Below, in pieces: positions 57,877 through 64,000 of a stretch of DNA of 64,000 bases; position 1 is the stretch's first letter; each line of letters starts with the position of its first letter. The stretch covers positions 3,534,001 to 3,598,000 of the forward strand of contig OZ241860.1 in the NCBI GenBank assembly GCA_965203195.1, in the 5' to 3' direction. This DNA comes from Bin87 sp965203195 (GTDB lineage: Bacteria > Chloroflexota > Dehalococcoidia > Lucifugimonadales > UBA3495). The notes beneath the pieces are model-generated. The model saw nothing but the letters and a program-made list of their open reading frames with translations. It was not told where the DNA came from and made no database searches. Both the position numbers and the translations under genes were made by a program.

Positions 57877-57907
57877 TTGCGCAATGTTGTAGGCGTTAGG
57901 ATATAAT
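57877..57907 (+). promoter_or_regulatory. Promoter candidate for the FmdB-like gene
   Basis: TTGCGC (57877-57882) and a perfect TATAAT (57902-57907) are 19 bases apart. The -10 lies eight bases before the CGGAGG ribosome binding site of the next gene, so the leader would be very short or the transcript nearly leaderless. Confidence 0.5.
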
Positions 57908-57925
57908 CCCCGCCCGGAGGTGTCT

Positions 57926-58189
57926 ATGCCCATTTACGAATATCATTGCGCCGCCTGCGGCGCCGATTTTGAGCGCATCCGCCCCGTTGCCCGCGCCGAT
58001 GAGCCGGCGGAATGCCGGGCGTGCGGCCAGCCGGCCAAGCGGCAGATTTCCAACTTTTCGTTCCAGTCGGACACCTTCACCGCGCCCAAGCTGCGCCGCC
58101 GGCCGGGTACCGCGTTCCGGGGCAACCGCCCGGCCGGAGCTTCCGCAAACGGCCCGCCGGAAACGGAAGCCCCGCCGCCGGCTGGATAA
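57926..58189 (+). CDS. FmdB-type zinc ribbon protein
   Basis: Predicted 87-residue protein. It opens MPIYEYHCAACG and has a four-cysteine zinc ribbon (Cys8, Cys11, Cys30, Cys33), the hallmark of the FmdB/CxxC_CxxC_SSSS family, often thought to be regulatory. The remaining 50 residues are basic then Pro/Ala-rich. CGGAGG five bases before the ATG supports this start rather than a GTG two codons earlier. It precedes the second methyltransferase-HNH gene by 120 bases. Confidence 0.88.
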   Translation: MPIYEYHCAACGADFERIRPVARADEPAECRACGQPAKRQISNFSFQSDTFTAPKLRRRPGTAFRGNRPAGASANGPPETEAPPPAG

Positions 58190-58309
58190 TGGCGCCACCG
58201 GCCGGCCACTGGCCGACCGTATCCGGCCGGCGGCGCCTGCACAGACTGCCCGGGCAATCTGGCGTCGTGTCGTCCTGGCGCCGCGCGGCGCCAACAGAGA
58301 GGTATAACT

Positions 58310-59947
58310 ATGCCCGAGACCGCCAGCCGGCAGAAAGCCGGCTCCGCCGTCTATGACTGCAACGCCGTCAACCGGGGCGTGTACATCGCCGACAACCTGG
58401 ACTTCCTGCACTCCCTCAACGACGCCTGCATCGACCTGGTGTGCATTGACCCGCCCTTCGACAAGAACCAGACCTTTGTCGCCGACCAGCTCCGGCCTCC
58501 GCTTACCGAAGCGGAGCGGCAGAACGAACTGCGCCTGCTGGCCCAGTGGGGCATCGCCGGCCCGGAAGCGGCGGCCGACGCCGGCATCCAGTGGCCCGTG
58601 GACCACAGGGTGCGCGGCGGCTACCGGGACATCTGGCGGTGGGACACCGATATTCACGAGGAATGGTTGCAGACGCTGGAGACCCATTACCCGGTGGTTC
58701 ACAGCCTGATTGAGGCCACGCGGCTGGTGCATAGCGACGGGCGGGCCGCCTACCTCTGCCTTATGGCCATCCGGCTGCTTGAAATCCACCGGGTACTGAA
58801 GTCCACGGGCAGTCTATACCTGCACTGCGACCACAATGCCAACGGCTACCTGCGCCAGCTGTTGGACGCGGTATTCGGCACGGAGAGTTTCAGGAACGAG
58901 ATTGTATGGTCGTACCAACGATGGACGGGCGCAACCAGGACCTTCCAGCGGATGCACGACACCATACTTTTCTACGCCAAAAGCAAATCGTCAACGTTCA
59001 ACACCTTGAAAGAGCCTTTCAGCAGCAAGTCAAAGCACCAAAGCAGCCGGCGCAGCGTCCACGATGAGCAAGGCAAAATCCAGCAGATGTACACTGACGA
59101 CAGGGCGCGCGAAAAAGCGATGCGCGATGTATGGGAAATTTCTTATCTGAATTCTCAATCCCGGGAACGAACCGGCTACCCCACGCAGAAACCCGTCGCC
59201 CTGGCCGAGCGTATCATTGAAGCCAGTACCAACACAGGCGATATTGTGCTGGATTGTTTCGCCGGCTGCGCCTATGTTGCCACGGCGGCCGAGCGTCTCG
59301 ACCGCGGCTGGGTGGCCTGCGATCTGAATCCCCGCGCCTGGACGGTGTTCAAACGGCAGTTCAACAAGCCCAACCTGGCGCTGCTGACCTGCAACGACGA
59401 ACCCGCGCCCGGCCAGGGTGTGCTGGACGGGCCGCACGCGCAGGTCTTTGGCCCCAACGAACTGCCCACGCCGGAACGCGTTACCCGTCCCACCGAGCTG
59501 GCGCCGCTGGCAACGCCGGAGCGCAAGTTCCGGCAGCCCAAAGCAAAGCCGGTGATGACCGACGAGGAAATGCTCACCGAACTGCTGGAATTCAGCGACT
59601 ACACGGCTTGGTGCTGCGGTTTCGCCAATCGCAAGCCCGACGGGACCGTAATCCGGCAGACCTGGAATTTTCATCTGGATCACATTGACCCGGTGTCGGC
59701 CGGCGGCATTAACGAAATCACCAACCGGGCGCCGATGTGTCCACACCACAATATCCGCAAAAGCAACCGCTTGGTTGCGCTACGGGAATATCGCAACTGG
59801 ATACTGGCCGCCGGCGAAATGCAGATGCCGCCCGACCAGCTGGTTGACCTGGGGCAAGCGCAACTTTACGCCGCGCGCACTTACGCCCGCTATGAGCAGG
59901 AATCCTTGCCCTCAAACCTGAACGCGTGCTCAAGGGATGCGGTGTGA
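58310..59947 (+). CDS. DNA methyltransferase fused to HNH nuclease domain, paralogue 2
   Basis: Predicted 545-residue protein with the same plan as the gene at 34633-36228. Motif IV is IDPPF (Asp47-Phe50), motif X is PTQKPVALAERII, motif I is LDCFAGCAYVAT (Asp315), the beta-class order. The C-terminal HNH domain has CCGFANRKPDG (Cys435/436), FHLDHIDPVSAGG (Asp457) and APMCPHHNIRKSN. The HNH zinc ligands differ from paralogue 1 in the second half (CPHH instead of CALCAKC). AGAGAGG precedes the ATG. Sequence between the motifs differs from paralogue 1, so the two probably recognise different DNA targets. Confidence 0.85.
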   Translation: MPETASRQKAGSAVYDCNAVNRGVYIADNLDFLHSLNDACIDLVCIDPPFDKNQTFVADQLRPPLTEAERQNELRLLAQWGIAGPEAAADAGIQWPVDHRVRGGYRDIWRWDTDIHEEWLQTLETHYPVVHSLIEATRLVHSDGRAAYLCLMAIRLLEIHRVLKSTGSLYLHCDHNANGYLRQLLDAVFGTESFRNEIVWSYQRWTGATRTFQRMHDTILFYAKSKSSTFNTLKEPFSSKSKHQSSRRSVHDEQGKIQQMYTDDRAREKAMRDVWEISYLNSQSRERTGYPTQKPVALAERIIEASTNTGDIVLDCFAGCAYVATAAERLDRGWVACDLNPRAWTVFKRQFNKPNLALLTCNDEPAPGQGVLDGPHAQVFGPNELPTPERVTRPTELAPLATPERKFRQPKAKPVMTDEEMLTELLEFSDYTAWCCGFANRKPDGTVIRQTWNFHLDHIDPVSAGGINEITNRAPMCPHHNIRKSNRLVALREYRNWILAAGEMQMPPDQLVDLGQAQLYAARTYARYEQESLPSNLNACSRDAV

Positions 59948-60128
59948 TGCCGGGGTCGGGAAGGCGGCAGGGGGGAGGCGCTACGGCGGCGCAACTCGCG
60001 CCGGTTATTTTGATGTTGCGTACACTGGCGGGCGCGCTGCGCCGCCCGGATGTTATCGGCTATAATAGGCGGCAGAAGCCGGCTTCCGCCGGCGACGGGT
60101 GAACCGCACCGGCGACAGGTGAACCGCT

Positions 60129-60695
60129 ATGGAAAATGGAAACTGGAGCGAGGAGGTTTTCAACCTCTCCCCACAACACCGCTGGACGGCCCGGCCCGGC
60201 AATGTGGTTTTCGTGGCCGACCGCGGCGCAGTGCGCTTTGAAATCCCCCGGGGCTGGCACGTAGAACCCACCAAAAACTCGGTCAAGTTCCACGACCGCA
60301 AGCCGCCCGACGACAGCATGGGCATTGAGATGTCCATATTCTACCTGTCGCGCCTCGCCGTGGGCGTGGACTGGAGCGGCCTCTCCATTCACCAGCTCAT
60401 CAAGGACGCCACCGCCAACCTCGGCAAGGATGGCAAGACCGGCAGCCCCACCACCATCAAGCTGAACGGGCTGGAAATCGCCTGGGTGCAGCGGGAATTC
60501 ATTGACGACGACGAAAAGCGCCCGGCGCACAGCCGCATCGCCACGGCGCGGCACATCGCCTCCGCCATCCAGGTGGTCATCACTATGGCCTACTGGCCGG
60601 AGGATGCGGAGGAGGCCCAGTCGGTGTGGAACGATATGATGGGGACGCTGAAACTGGGCGAGTACATTGACAATCCCATAATGGGGCCGCCATAA
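60129..60695 (+). CDS. Unknown protein, tandem paralogue 1
   Basis: Predicted 188-residue soluble protein of unknown function. It shares with its neighbour the opening (HRWTARPGNVVFVADRGAVRFEIPRGW), a central strand-rich region and the closing SVWNDMMGTLKLGEYIDNPIMGP. The N-terminal part looks like a small beta domain. The ATG follows AGGTGA. A TATAAT at 60061-60066 lies 62 bases upstream. The repeated architecture suggests that both genes arose by duplication and perhaps serve related, species-specific functions. Confidence 0.72.
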   Translation: MENGNWSEEVFNLSPQHRWTARPGNVVFVADRGAVRFEIPRGWHVEPTKNSVKFHDRKPPDDSMGIEMSIFYLSRLAVGVDWSGLSIHQLIKDATANLGKDGKTGSPTTIKLNGLEIAWVQREFIDDDEKRPAHSRIATARHIASAIQVVITMAYWPEDAEEAQSVWNDMMGTLKLGEYIDNPIMGPP

Positions 60696-60858
60696 AAATG
60701 GGGCCGTCACAAAGGGAAGGTACGCCATAGCGTCACACGGCAAGCGAAGGCAACGGCCGGCTATAATGGCCGGCGGCAATTCTCAATCCCCCGGCGCCGG
60801 TCTGGGCGTGCGTATGCGTATGCCGGCGCGTCGGGCCGGCGGCGTCAGGTGAGCAGCG

Positions 60859-61467
60859 ATGAGCACGAACTGGGATATGCAGGCTTTTGACCTGCCCGAA
60901 AATCACGGCTGGAGCGCCAAGCCCGGCAACCGCATCTTTATCGGCGACAAGGGGGCCATCCGCTTTGAGGTTCCCGACGGCTGGATTATGGAGTTTTCCA
61001 AAGACGGACGCGCGTTCCTGTTCTTTGACCGCAGGCCGACCCAGGACGCCAACATCCGCCTGGACGTGCGGGTGCGGAATATGTTCGCCATGAACCCCAA
61101 TGTGGACTGGTTCGACGTGCCCCCCTGGGACCAGCCGCCCATCACCGAGTGGCTCAAGAAAAATATGGTCAATGACGAGCGCAACCCCATCAAGGTAGGC
61201 CCGCCGTTCACCATCAACCTGGACGGGATGACCGTAACCTGGGGCGAGCTGGACTTCATCGATCCGCTGGAAAAGCGTCTGGCCCACACGCGGCTCTGCT
61301 ACGCTATGAAAACCTCCGTGGCCCTCCTCTCCATAATCGCCATGGACTTCTGGCACGAGCAGTCCCCGCAGGCCCATTCGGCCTGGAACGATATGCTGGG
61401 CACCCTCAAGCTGGGCGAGTTTATGGAAAGCCCCTTTTACGGGCCGGGACACCGGGGGCCGGGCTGA
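60859..61467 (+). CDS. Unknown protein, tandem paralogue 2
   Basis: Predicted 202-residue protein paralogous to 60129-60695. It shares HGWSAKPGNRIFIGDKGAIRFEVPDGW, a W-containing middle with DVPPWDQPPITEWL, FTINLDGMTVTWGELDFIDPLEKR and SAWNDMLGTLKLGEFMESPFYGPG. The start follows AGGTGAG. A TATAAT (60762-60767) lies about 90 bases upstream, so each paralogue may have its own promoter. No domain with known chemistry is recognised. Confidence 0.72.
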   Translation: MSTNWDMQAFDLPENHGWSAKPGNRIFIGDKGAIRFEVPDGWIMEFSKDGRAFLFFDRRPTQDANIRLDVRVRNMFAMNPNVDWFDVPPWDQPPITEWLKKNMVNDERNPIKVGPPFTINLDGMTVTWGELDFIDPLEKRLAHTRLCYAMKTSVALLSIIAMDFWHEQSPQAHSAWNDMLGTLKLGEFMESPFYGPGHRGPG

Positions 61468-61542
61468 CTTGCACCTGTCCCTACCACTGTCCCCGGCAAT
61501 ATCCCGCTTCCCCGCACGCCGCCTGCCCAGGAGCCGCCCGCT

Positions 61543-62820
61543 ATGACCGCCGCCGCATCCGTAGCCGTCAACGCCGCCCGCCTCAACGACCACCTGGCCG
61601 CGCTGGGCCAAATCGGCCACACCGATGCCGGGATGCAGCGCGTCGCCTTTTCCCGGTATGACATCGCCGGCCGGGATTACGTCGCCGGCCTGATGCGCGC
61701 CGCCGGTATGTCCGTCCGCATTGACGCCGCCGGCAACATCATCGGCCGCATTGAGGGCAAGGGCGCCGGCAGTGGCGCTGGCGCCGGCGGCGCCTCCGCT
61801 CTGCCTGCCATCGTCCTCGGCTCGCACACCGACACGGTGCCTTCCGGCGGGCAGTATGACGGCGCCCTGGGCGTCATCGCCGCCATCGAAGTCGTCCAGG
61901 CGCTGGCCGACGCCGGCCACACCCTGCGCCATCCGGTTGAAGTGATGGTGTTCACCAACGAGGAAGGCACCGGCTTTCACCGCTGGCTGCTGGGCAGCCG
62001 CGCCGTGGCCGGCCTCTGGGAAGCCGAGGACTTTGCCGCCGTGGACGATGACGGCGTGGCGCTGTCATCCCGCCTGTCCGACCTCGGCGGCAACCTTTCC
62101 CGCATGGAGCAGGCGCGCCGCCGGCCGGACGAACTGGCCTGCTACTTGGAACTGCACATTGAGCAGGGGCCCACGCTGCACCGGGGTGGTTATCCCATCG
62201 GCATCGTAACCGGCATCACCGGGCGTTCCGTTTATCACATTGACATTGTGGGCGAGGCCAACCACGCCGGCACCACGCCCATGTCGCTGCGGCGGGATGC
62301 GATGCCGGCGGCGGCGCAAATCGCCCTGGCCGTGCGGCGCATCGCCGGCGAAATGGAAATCTGCCGCGTGGGGACGGCAGGGAGCCTGGAGGTGCATCCC
62401 AACGCCGGCAATGTCATTCCCGGCCGGGCGCAGCTGGGCTGCGAGTTCCGGGATGAGCGGACGGAATCGCTGGACGCCGCCGAGGTGGAGCTGCGCCGCG
62501 CGGCCGCCGAAGTGGCCCACGCCGAACAGGTGGCGATTACCGTTACGGCGCAGCGCAACACGCCGTCCGTGCCCGTGTCCGCCGGTATGCAGCGGCTGGC
62601 GGCGGAGGCGACCGACCGGGCCGGGCTGGCGCGCATCAGCCTGCCCAGTGGCGCCGGCCACGATGCCCAGGCCATTGCCGCCATTACGCCGGCGGCGATG
62701 ATTTTCGTGCCCAGCGTGGGCGGCATCAGCCACGCCCCGGCGGAATACACCCCGCCGGCCGATTGCGCCAACGGAGCGCAGACGCTGCTCAACGCCCTGC
62801 TGCTGGCGGATGAACGCTAG
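61543..62820 (+). CDS. M20-family N-carbamoyl-L-amino acid hydrolase/allantoate amidohydrolase-like
   Basis: Predicted 425-residue zinc-dependent amidase. Metal ligands are visible in LGSHTDTVPSGGQYDG (His95, Asp106), FTNEEGTGF (Glu140/141), LELHIEQGP (His205) and ISHAPAEYT near the C-terminus. The family hydrolyses N-carbamoyl amino acids, ureidoglycolate or allantoate. The lid domain lies between about 215 and 330 (ITGRSVYHIDIVGEANHAGTTPM). AGGAG is 11 bases before the ATG. It may belong to purine or hydantoin breakdown, but no such genes are next to it. Confidence 0.88.
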   Translation: MTAAASVAVNAARLNDHLAALGQIGHTDAGMQRVAFSRYDIAGRDYVAGLMRAAGMSVRIDAAGNIIGRIEGKGAGSGAGAGGASALPAIVLGSHTDTVPSGGQYDGALGVIAAIEVVQALADAGHTLRHPVEVMVFTNEEGTGFHRWLLGSRAVAGLWEAEDFAAVDDDGVALSSRLSDLGGNLSRMEQARRRPDELACYLELHIEQGPTLHRGGYPIGIVTGITGRSVYHIDIVGEANHAGTTPMSLRRDAMPAAAQIALAVRRIAGEMEICRVGTAGSLEVHPNAGNVIPGRAQLGCEFRDERTESLDAAEVELRRAAAEVAHAEQVAITVTAQRNTPSVPVSAGMQRLAAEATDRAGLARISLPSGAGHDAQAIAAITPAAMIFVPSVGGISHAPAEYTPPADCANGAQTLLNALLLADER

Positions 62821-62869
62821 GGCGTGTCGTCAAATGCATTGTAATGACAGCTGATTTGACGACACGCCC
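62820..62869. terminator. Perfect 16-bp inverted repeat between convergent genes
   Basis: GGGCGTGTCGTCAAAT (62820-62835) and ATTTGACGACACGCCC (62854-62869) are exact complements around an 18-base loop. It starts at the last base of the amidase stop codon and ends 17 bases before the propeller stop. It could terminate both transcripts. There is no T run, and the arm also looks like an insertion-sequence end, so a small non-autonomous element is the main alternative. Confidence 0.6.
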
Positions 62870-62886
62870 CGGGGAAACGCGCCGAG

Positions 62887-63774
62887 TTAGGCGCGGGCGT
62901 ACTTGTCCACCGCCTTGTCGCCGGTAAGCGCCAGGAATATGTCGCCGTGGGCGTCGCACCAGATGCCGTGGGCGGAGCGGCTGTCCCAGCGGGCCAGCAG
63001 GTTGCCGTCCCGGTCAAAGATGCTGACCTGCGGGGCGTGAGAGTTGTCCAGAGGCGGCAGCTGGCTGACCACGAAGTCGCCCTCCGGGGTTTCGGCAATG
63101 TCGGTGGGACGGCAGGTATCCGTCCACATCGCGATGAAATCGCCGGCGGTATTGAACACCTGGATGCGGCTGTTCTCCCGGTCGCACACATACACCCGGT
63201 CGTCGCGGGTCACCAGTAGGCTGTGGGGCAGGTGGAACTCGTAGGGATGCTCCTTGCCCGGCTTGCCCCAGGAATACTTGTGGTTGCCGTCGTTGTCAAA
63301 ACGGTGGATGCGGGCGTTGCGGTAGCCGTCGGCCACGAACAGGTCGCCGCTGGGCGAAGGCACCAGTTCGGCGGGGTAGTTGAAGGGGCCGGCGGCGCGG
63401 GGAACGAGGGCGCCGGCCACTTCGCAGCCGGTGTCGGAATGAACGCCGTGCCGCCCCAGCATCTGGATGGGCTTGCCGTCCAGAGTGTACATCAGGCACA
63501 CGCTGGTGTCCCGGTCGGTCAGGTACACGATGTCGTCCTCAATGTAGAAGCCGTGGGCGTACACAAAGGCGCCGTTGCCCCAGCCCCTGATGAACGCCCC
63601 GCTGTCGTGGTCAAAGATGGCCACGGGCGGGTCGGCGCGGTGAAAGACATAAATGCTGCCGGCGGAGTCGCTGGCCAGGGCGCTGACGGCGCCCATGGGG
63701 TGGGCGGCGGGCATCTTGGCCCAGTCCGCCGTGAGGGTGTAGGTGTGCTTGCCGGTTCCTACGGTGGTCATCAT
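62887..63774 (-). CDS. NHL-type beta-propeller protein
   Basis: Predicted 295-residue propeller protein. Blade ends include GDLFVADGYRNARIHRFDNDG, DRVYVCDRENSRIQVFNTAGD and QVSIFDRDGNLLARW, typical NHL repeats with conserved Asp, Arg and aromatic residues. It resembles peptidyl-alpha-hydroxyglycine lyase-type propellers in organisation. There is no signal peptide. AGGAGG precedes the ATGATG start. It is unrelated in detail to the propeller at 3344-4411, although both have about six blades. Confidence 0.83.
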   Translation of the reverse strand: MMTTVGTGKHTYTLTADWAKMPAAHPMGAVSALASDSAGSIYVFHRADPPVAIFDHDSGAFIRGWGNGAFVYAHGFYIEDDIVYLTDRDTSVCLMYTLDGKPIQMLGRHGVHSDTGCEVAGALVPRAAGPFNYPAELVPSPSGDLFVADGYRNARIHRFDNDGNHKYSWGKPGKEHPYEFHLPHSLLVTRDDRVYVCDRENSRIQVFNTAGDFIAMWTDTCRPTDIAETPEGDFVVSQLPPLDNSHAPQVSIFDRDGNLLARWDSRSAHGIWCDAHGDIFLALTGDKAVDKYARA

Positions 63775-63785
63775 TCAGCCTCCTG

Positions 63786-64000
63786 TTAGTGGGGTCGGTT
63801 GATTTCAGCCGGGTGTTCACGCTGCGCGTGGCGGCGGCGGCGGTTGTTGCCGACATCCTGGTCAAAAAGCCAACCGATTCCGCCGCCAAACAAAGCGCCG
63901 CAGAATGCGCCGACCATCGCATTCTGCGCGCCGACGATGGCCGAAAAGGCATCGCCGCCAAACTCGGGCGAGACCGCCGCGCCAATGCCGGCGCCAATCC
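63786..64000 (-). CDS. Glycine-rich membrane protein, C-terminal part (cut by window edge)
   Basis: The minus frame from the window edge to a TAA at 63786 encodes at least 71 residues: IGAGIGAAVSPEF, AMVGAFCGALFGGGIGWLFDQDVG and a basic tail NNRRRRHAQREHP. The repeated GxxxG/GxG spacing in hydrophobic stretches suggests a glycine-zipper membrane protein. The N-terminus lies outside the window, so no family is assigned. Confidence 0.5.
   Translation of the reverse strand, partial: IGAGIGAAVSPEFGGDAFSAIVGAQNAMVGAFCGALFGGGIGWLFDQDVGNNRRRRHAQREHPAEINRPH

Overview
The window is GC-rich, densely coding bacterial DNA. Flavin/Fe-S oxidases, several class III (CaiB/BaiF) CoA-transferases, short-chain dehydrogenases, an LLM-family flavin oxidoreductase, NHL beta-propellers, a Uma2-type nuclease and a sufBCDSU-type operon together resemble Chloroflexota, perhaps the SAR202/Dehalococcoidia side. 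This placement is inferred from gene families only. There is no rRNA, no tRNA I could recognise and no CRISPR array.

Layout. 0.5-4.4 kb: a DUF1501/DUF1800 pair and an NHL propeller. 4.5-5.3 kb: a membrane-anchored coiled-coil protein made of fifteen 11-residue repeats. 5.4-9.7 kb: glcDEF (glycolate oxidase type). 9.7-17.0 kb: an accessory block with three PaREP1-type (HEPN-like) genes, a class V aminotransferase, an SDR, an exported HNH nuclease, and three head-to-tail copies of a fused nucleotidyltransferase-HEPN gene with an exact 915-bp period. 17-20.8 kb: two CaiB/BaiF CoA-transferases and a lipoprotein. 20.8-30 kb: a dispersed non-coding repeat, an unknown basic protein, an aquaporin-like channel, LLM oxidoreductase, SDR, Uma2 nuclease, ROK kinase, and a thioredoxin-like/membrane protein cluster. 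30.2-34.3 kb: alpha/beta hydrolase, a third triplicated locus (membrane/coiled-coil gene plus two degenerate 3' copies), and a membrane Hdr-like Fe-S oxidoreductase. 34.6-38.6 kb: a DNA methyltransferase-HNH fusion, a PhnD-like binding protein, and an intact IS4-type insertion sequence with a 9-bp target duplication. 38.7-45.7 kb: a GlcD/GlcF-like fused oxidase, a NDUFA9-like protein, folC and fabF. 45.8-52.8 kb: a SWIM zinc-finger protein and the suf operon (sufB-sufC-orf-sufD-sufS-sufU-sufU2). 53-57.9 kb: a second full copy of the dispersed repeat, a fused double CoA-transferase, and a DadA-like oxidase. 57.9-64 kb: an FmdB zinc ribbon, a second methyltransferase-HNH fusion, two paralogous unknown proteins, an M20 amidase, another propeller, and the cut end of a small glycine-rich membrane protein.

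How the genes may work together (inference). GlcDEF would oxidise glycolate or a related 2-hydroxy acid to glyoxylate, and the class V aminotransferase 1.4 kb away could turn glyoxylate into glycine. The CoA-transferases, SDRs, LLM oxidoreductase and flavin oxidases fit catabolism of diverse carboxylic acids. The suf operon would supply Fe-S clusters to the many CCG/4Fe-4S proteins. The most unusual aspect is the accessory content: three unrelated loci have each been triplicated within about 22 kb, two of them HEPN-type, and two methyltransferase-HNH fusions plus a secreted HNH nuclease are also present.
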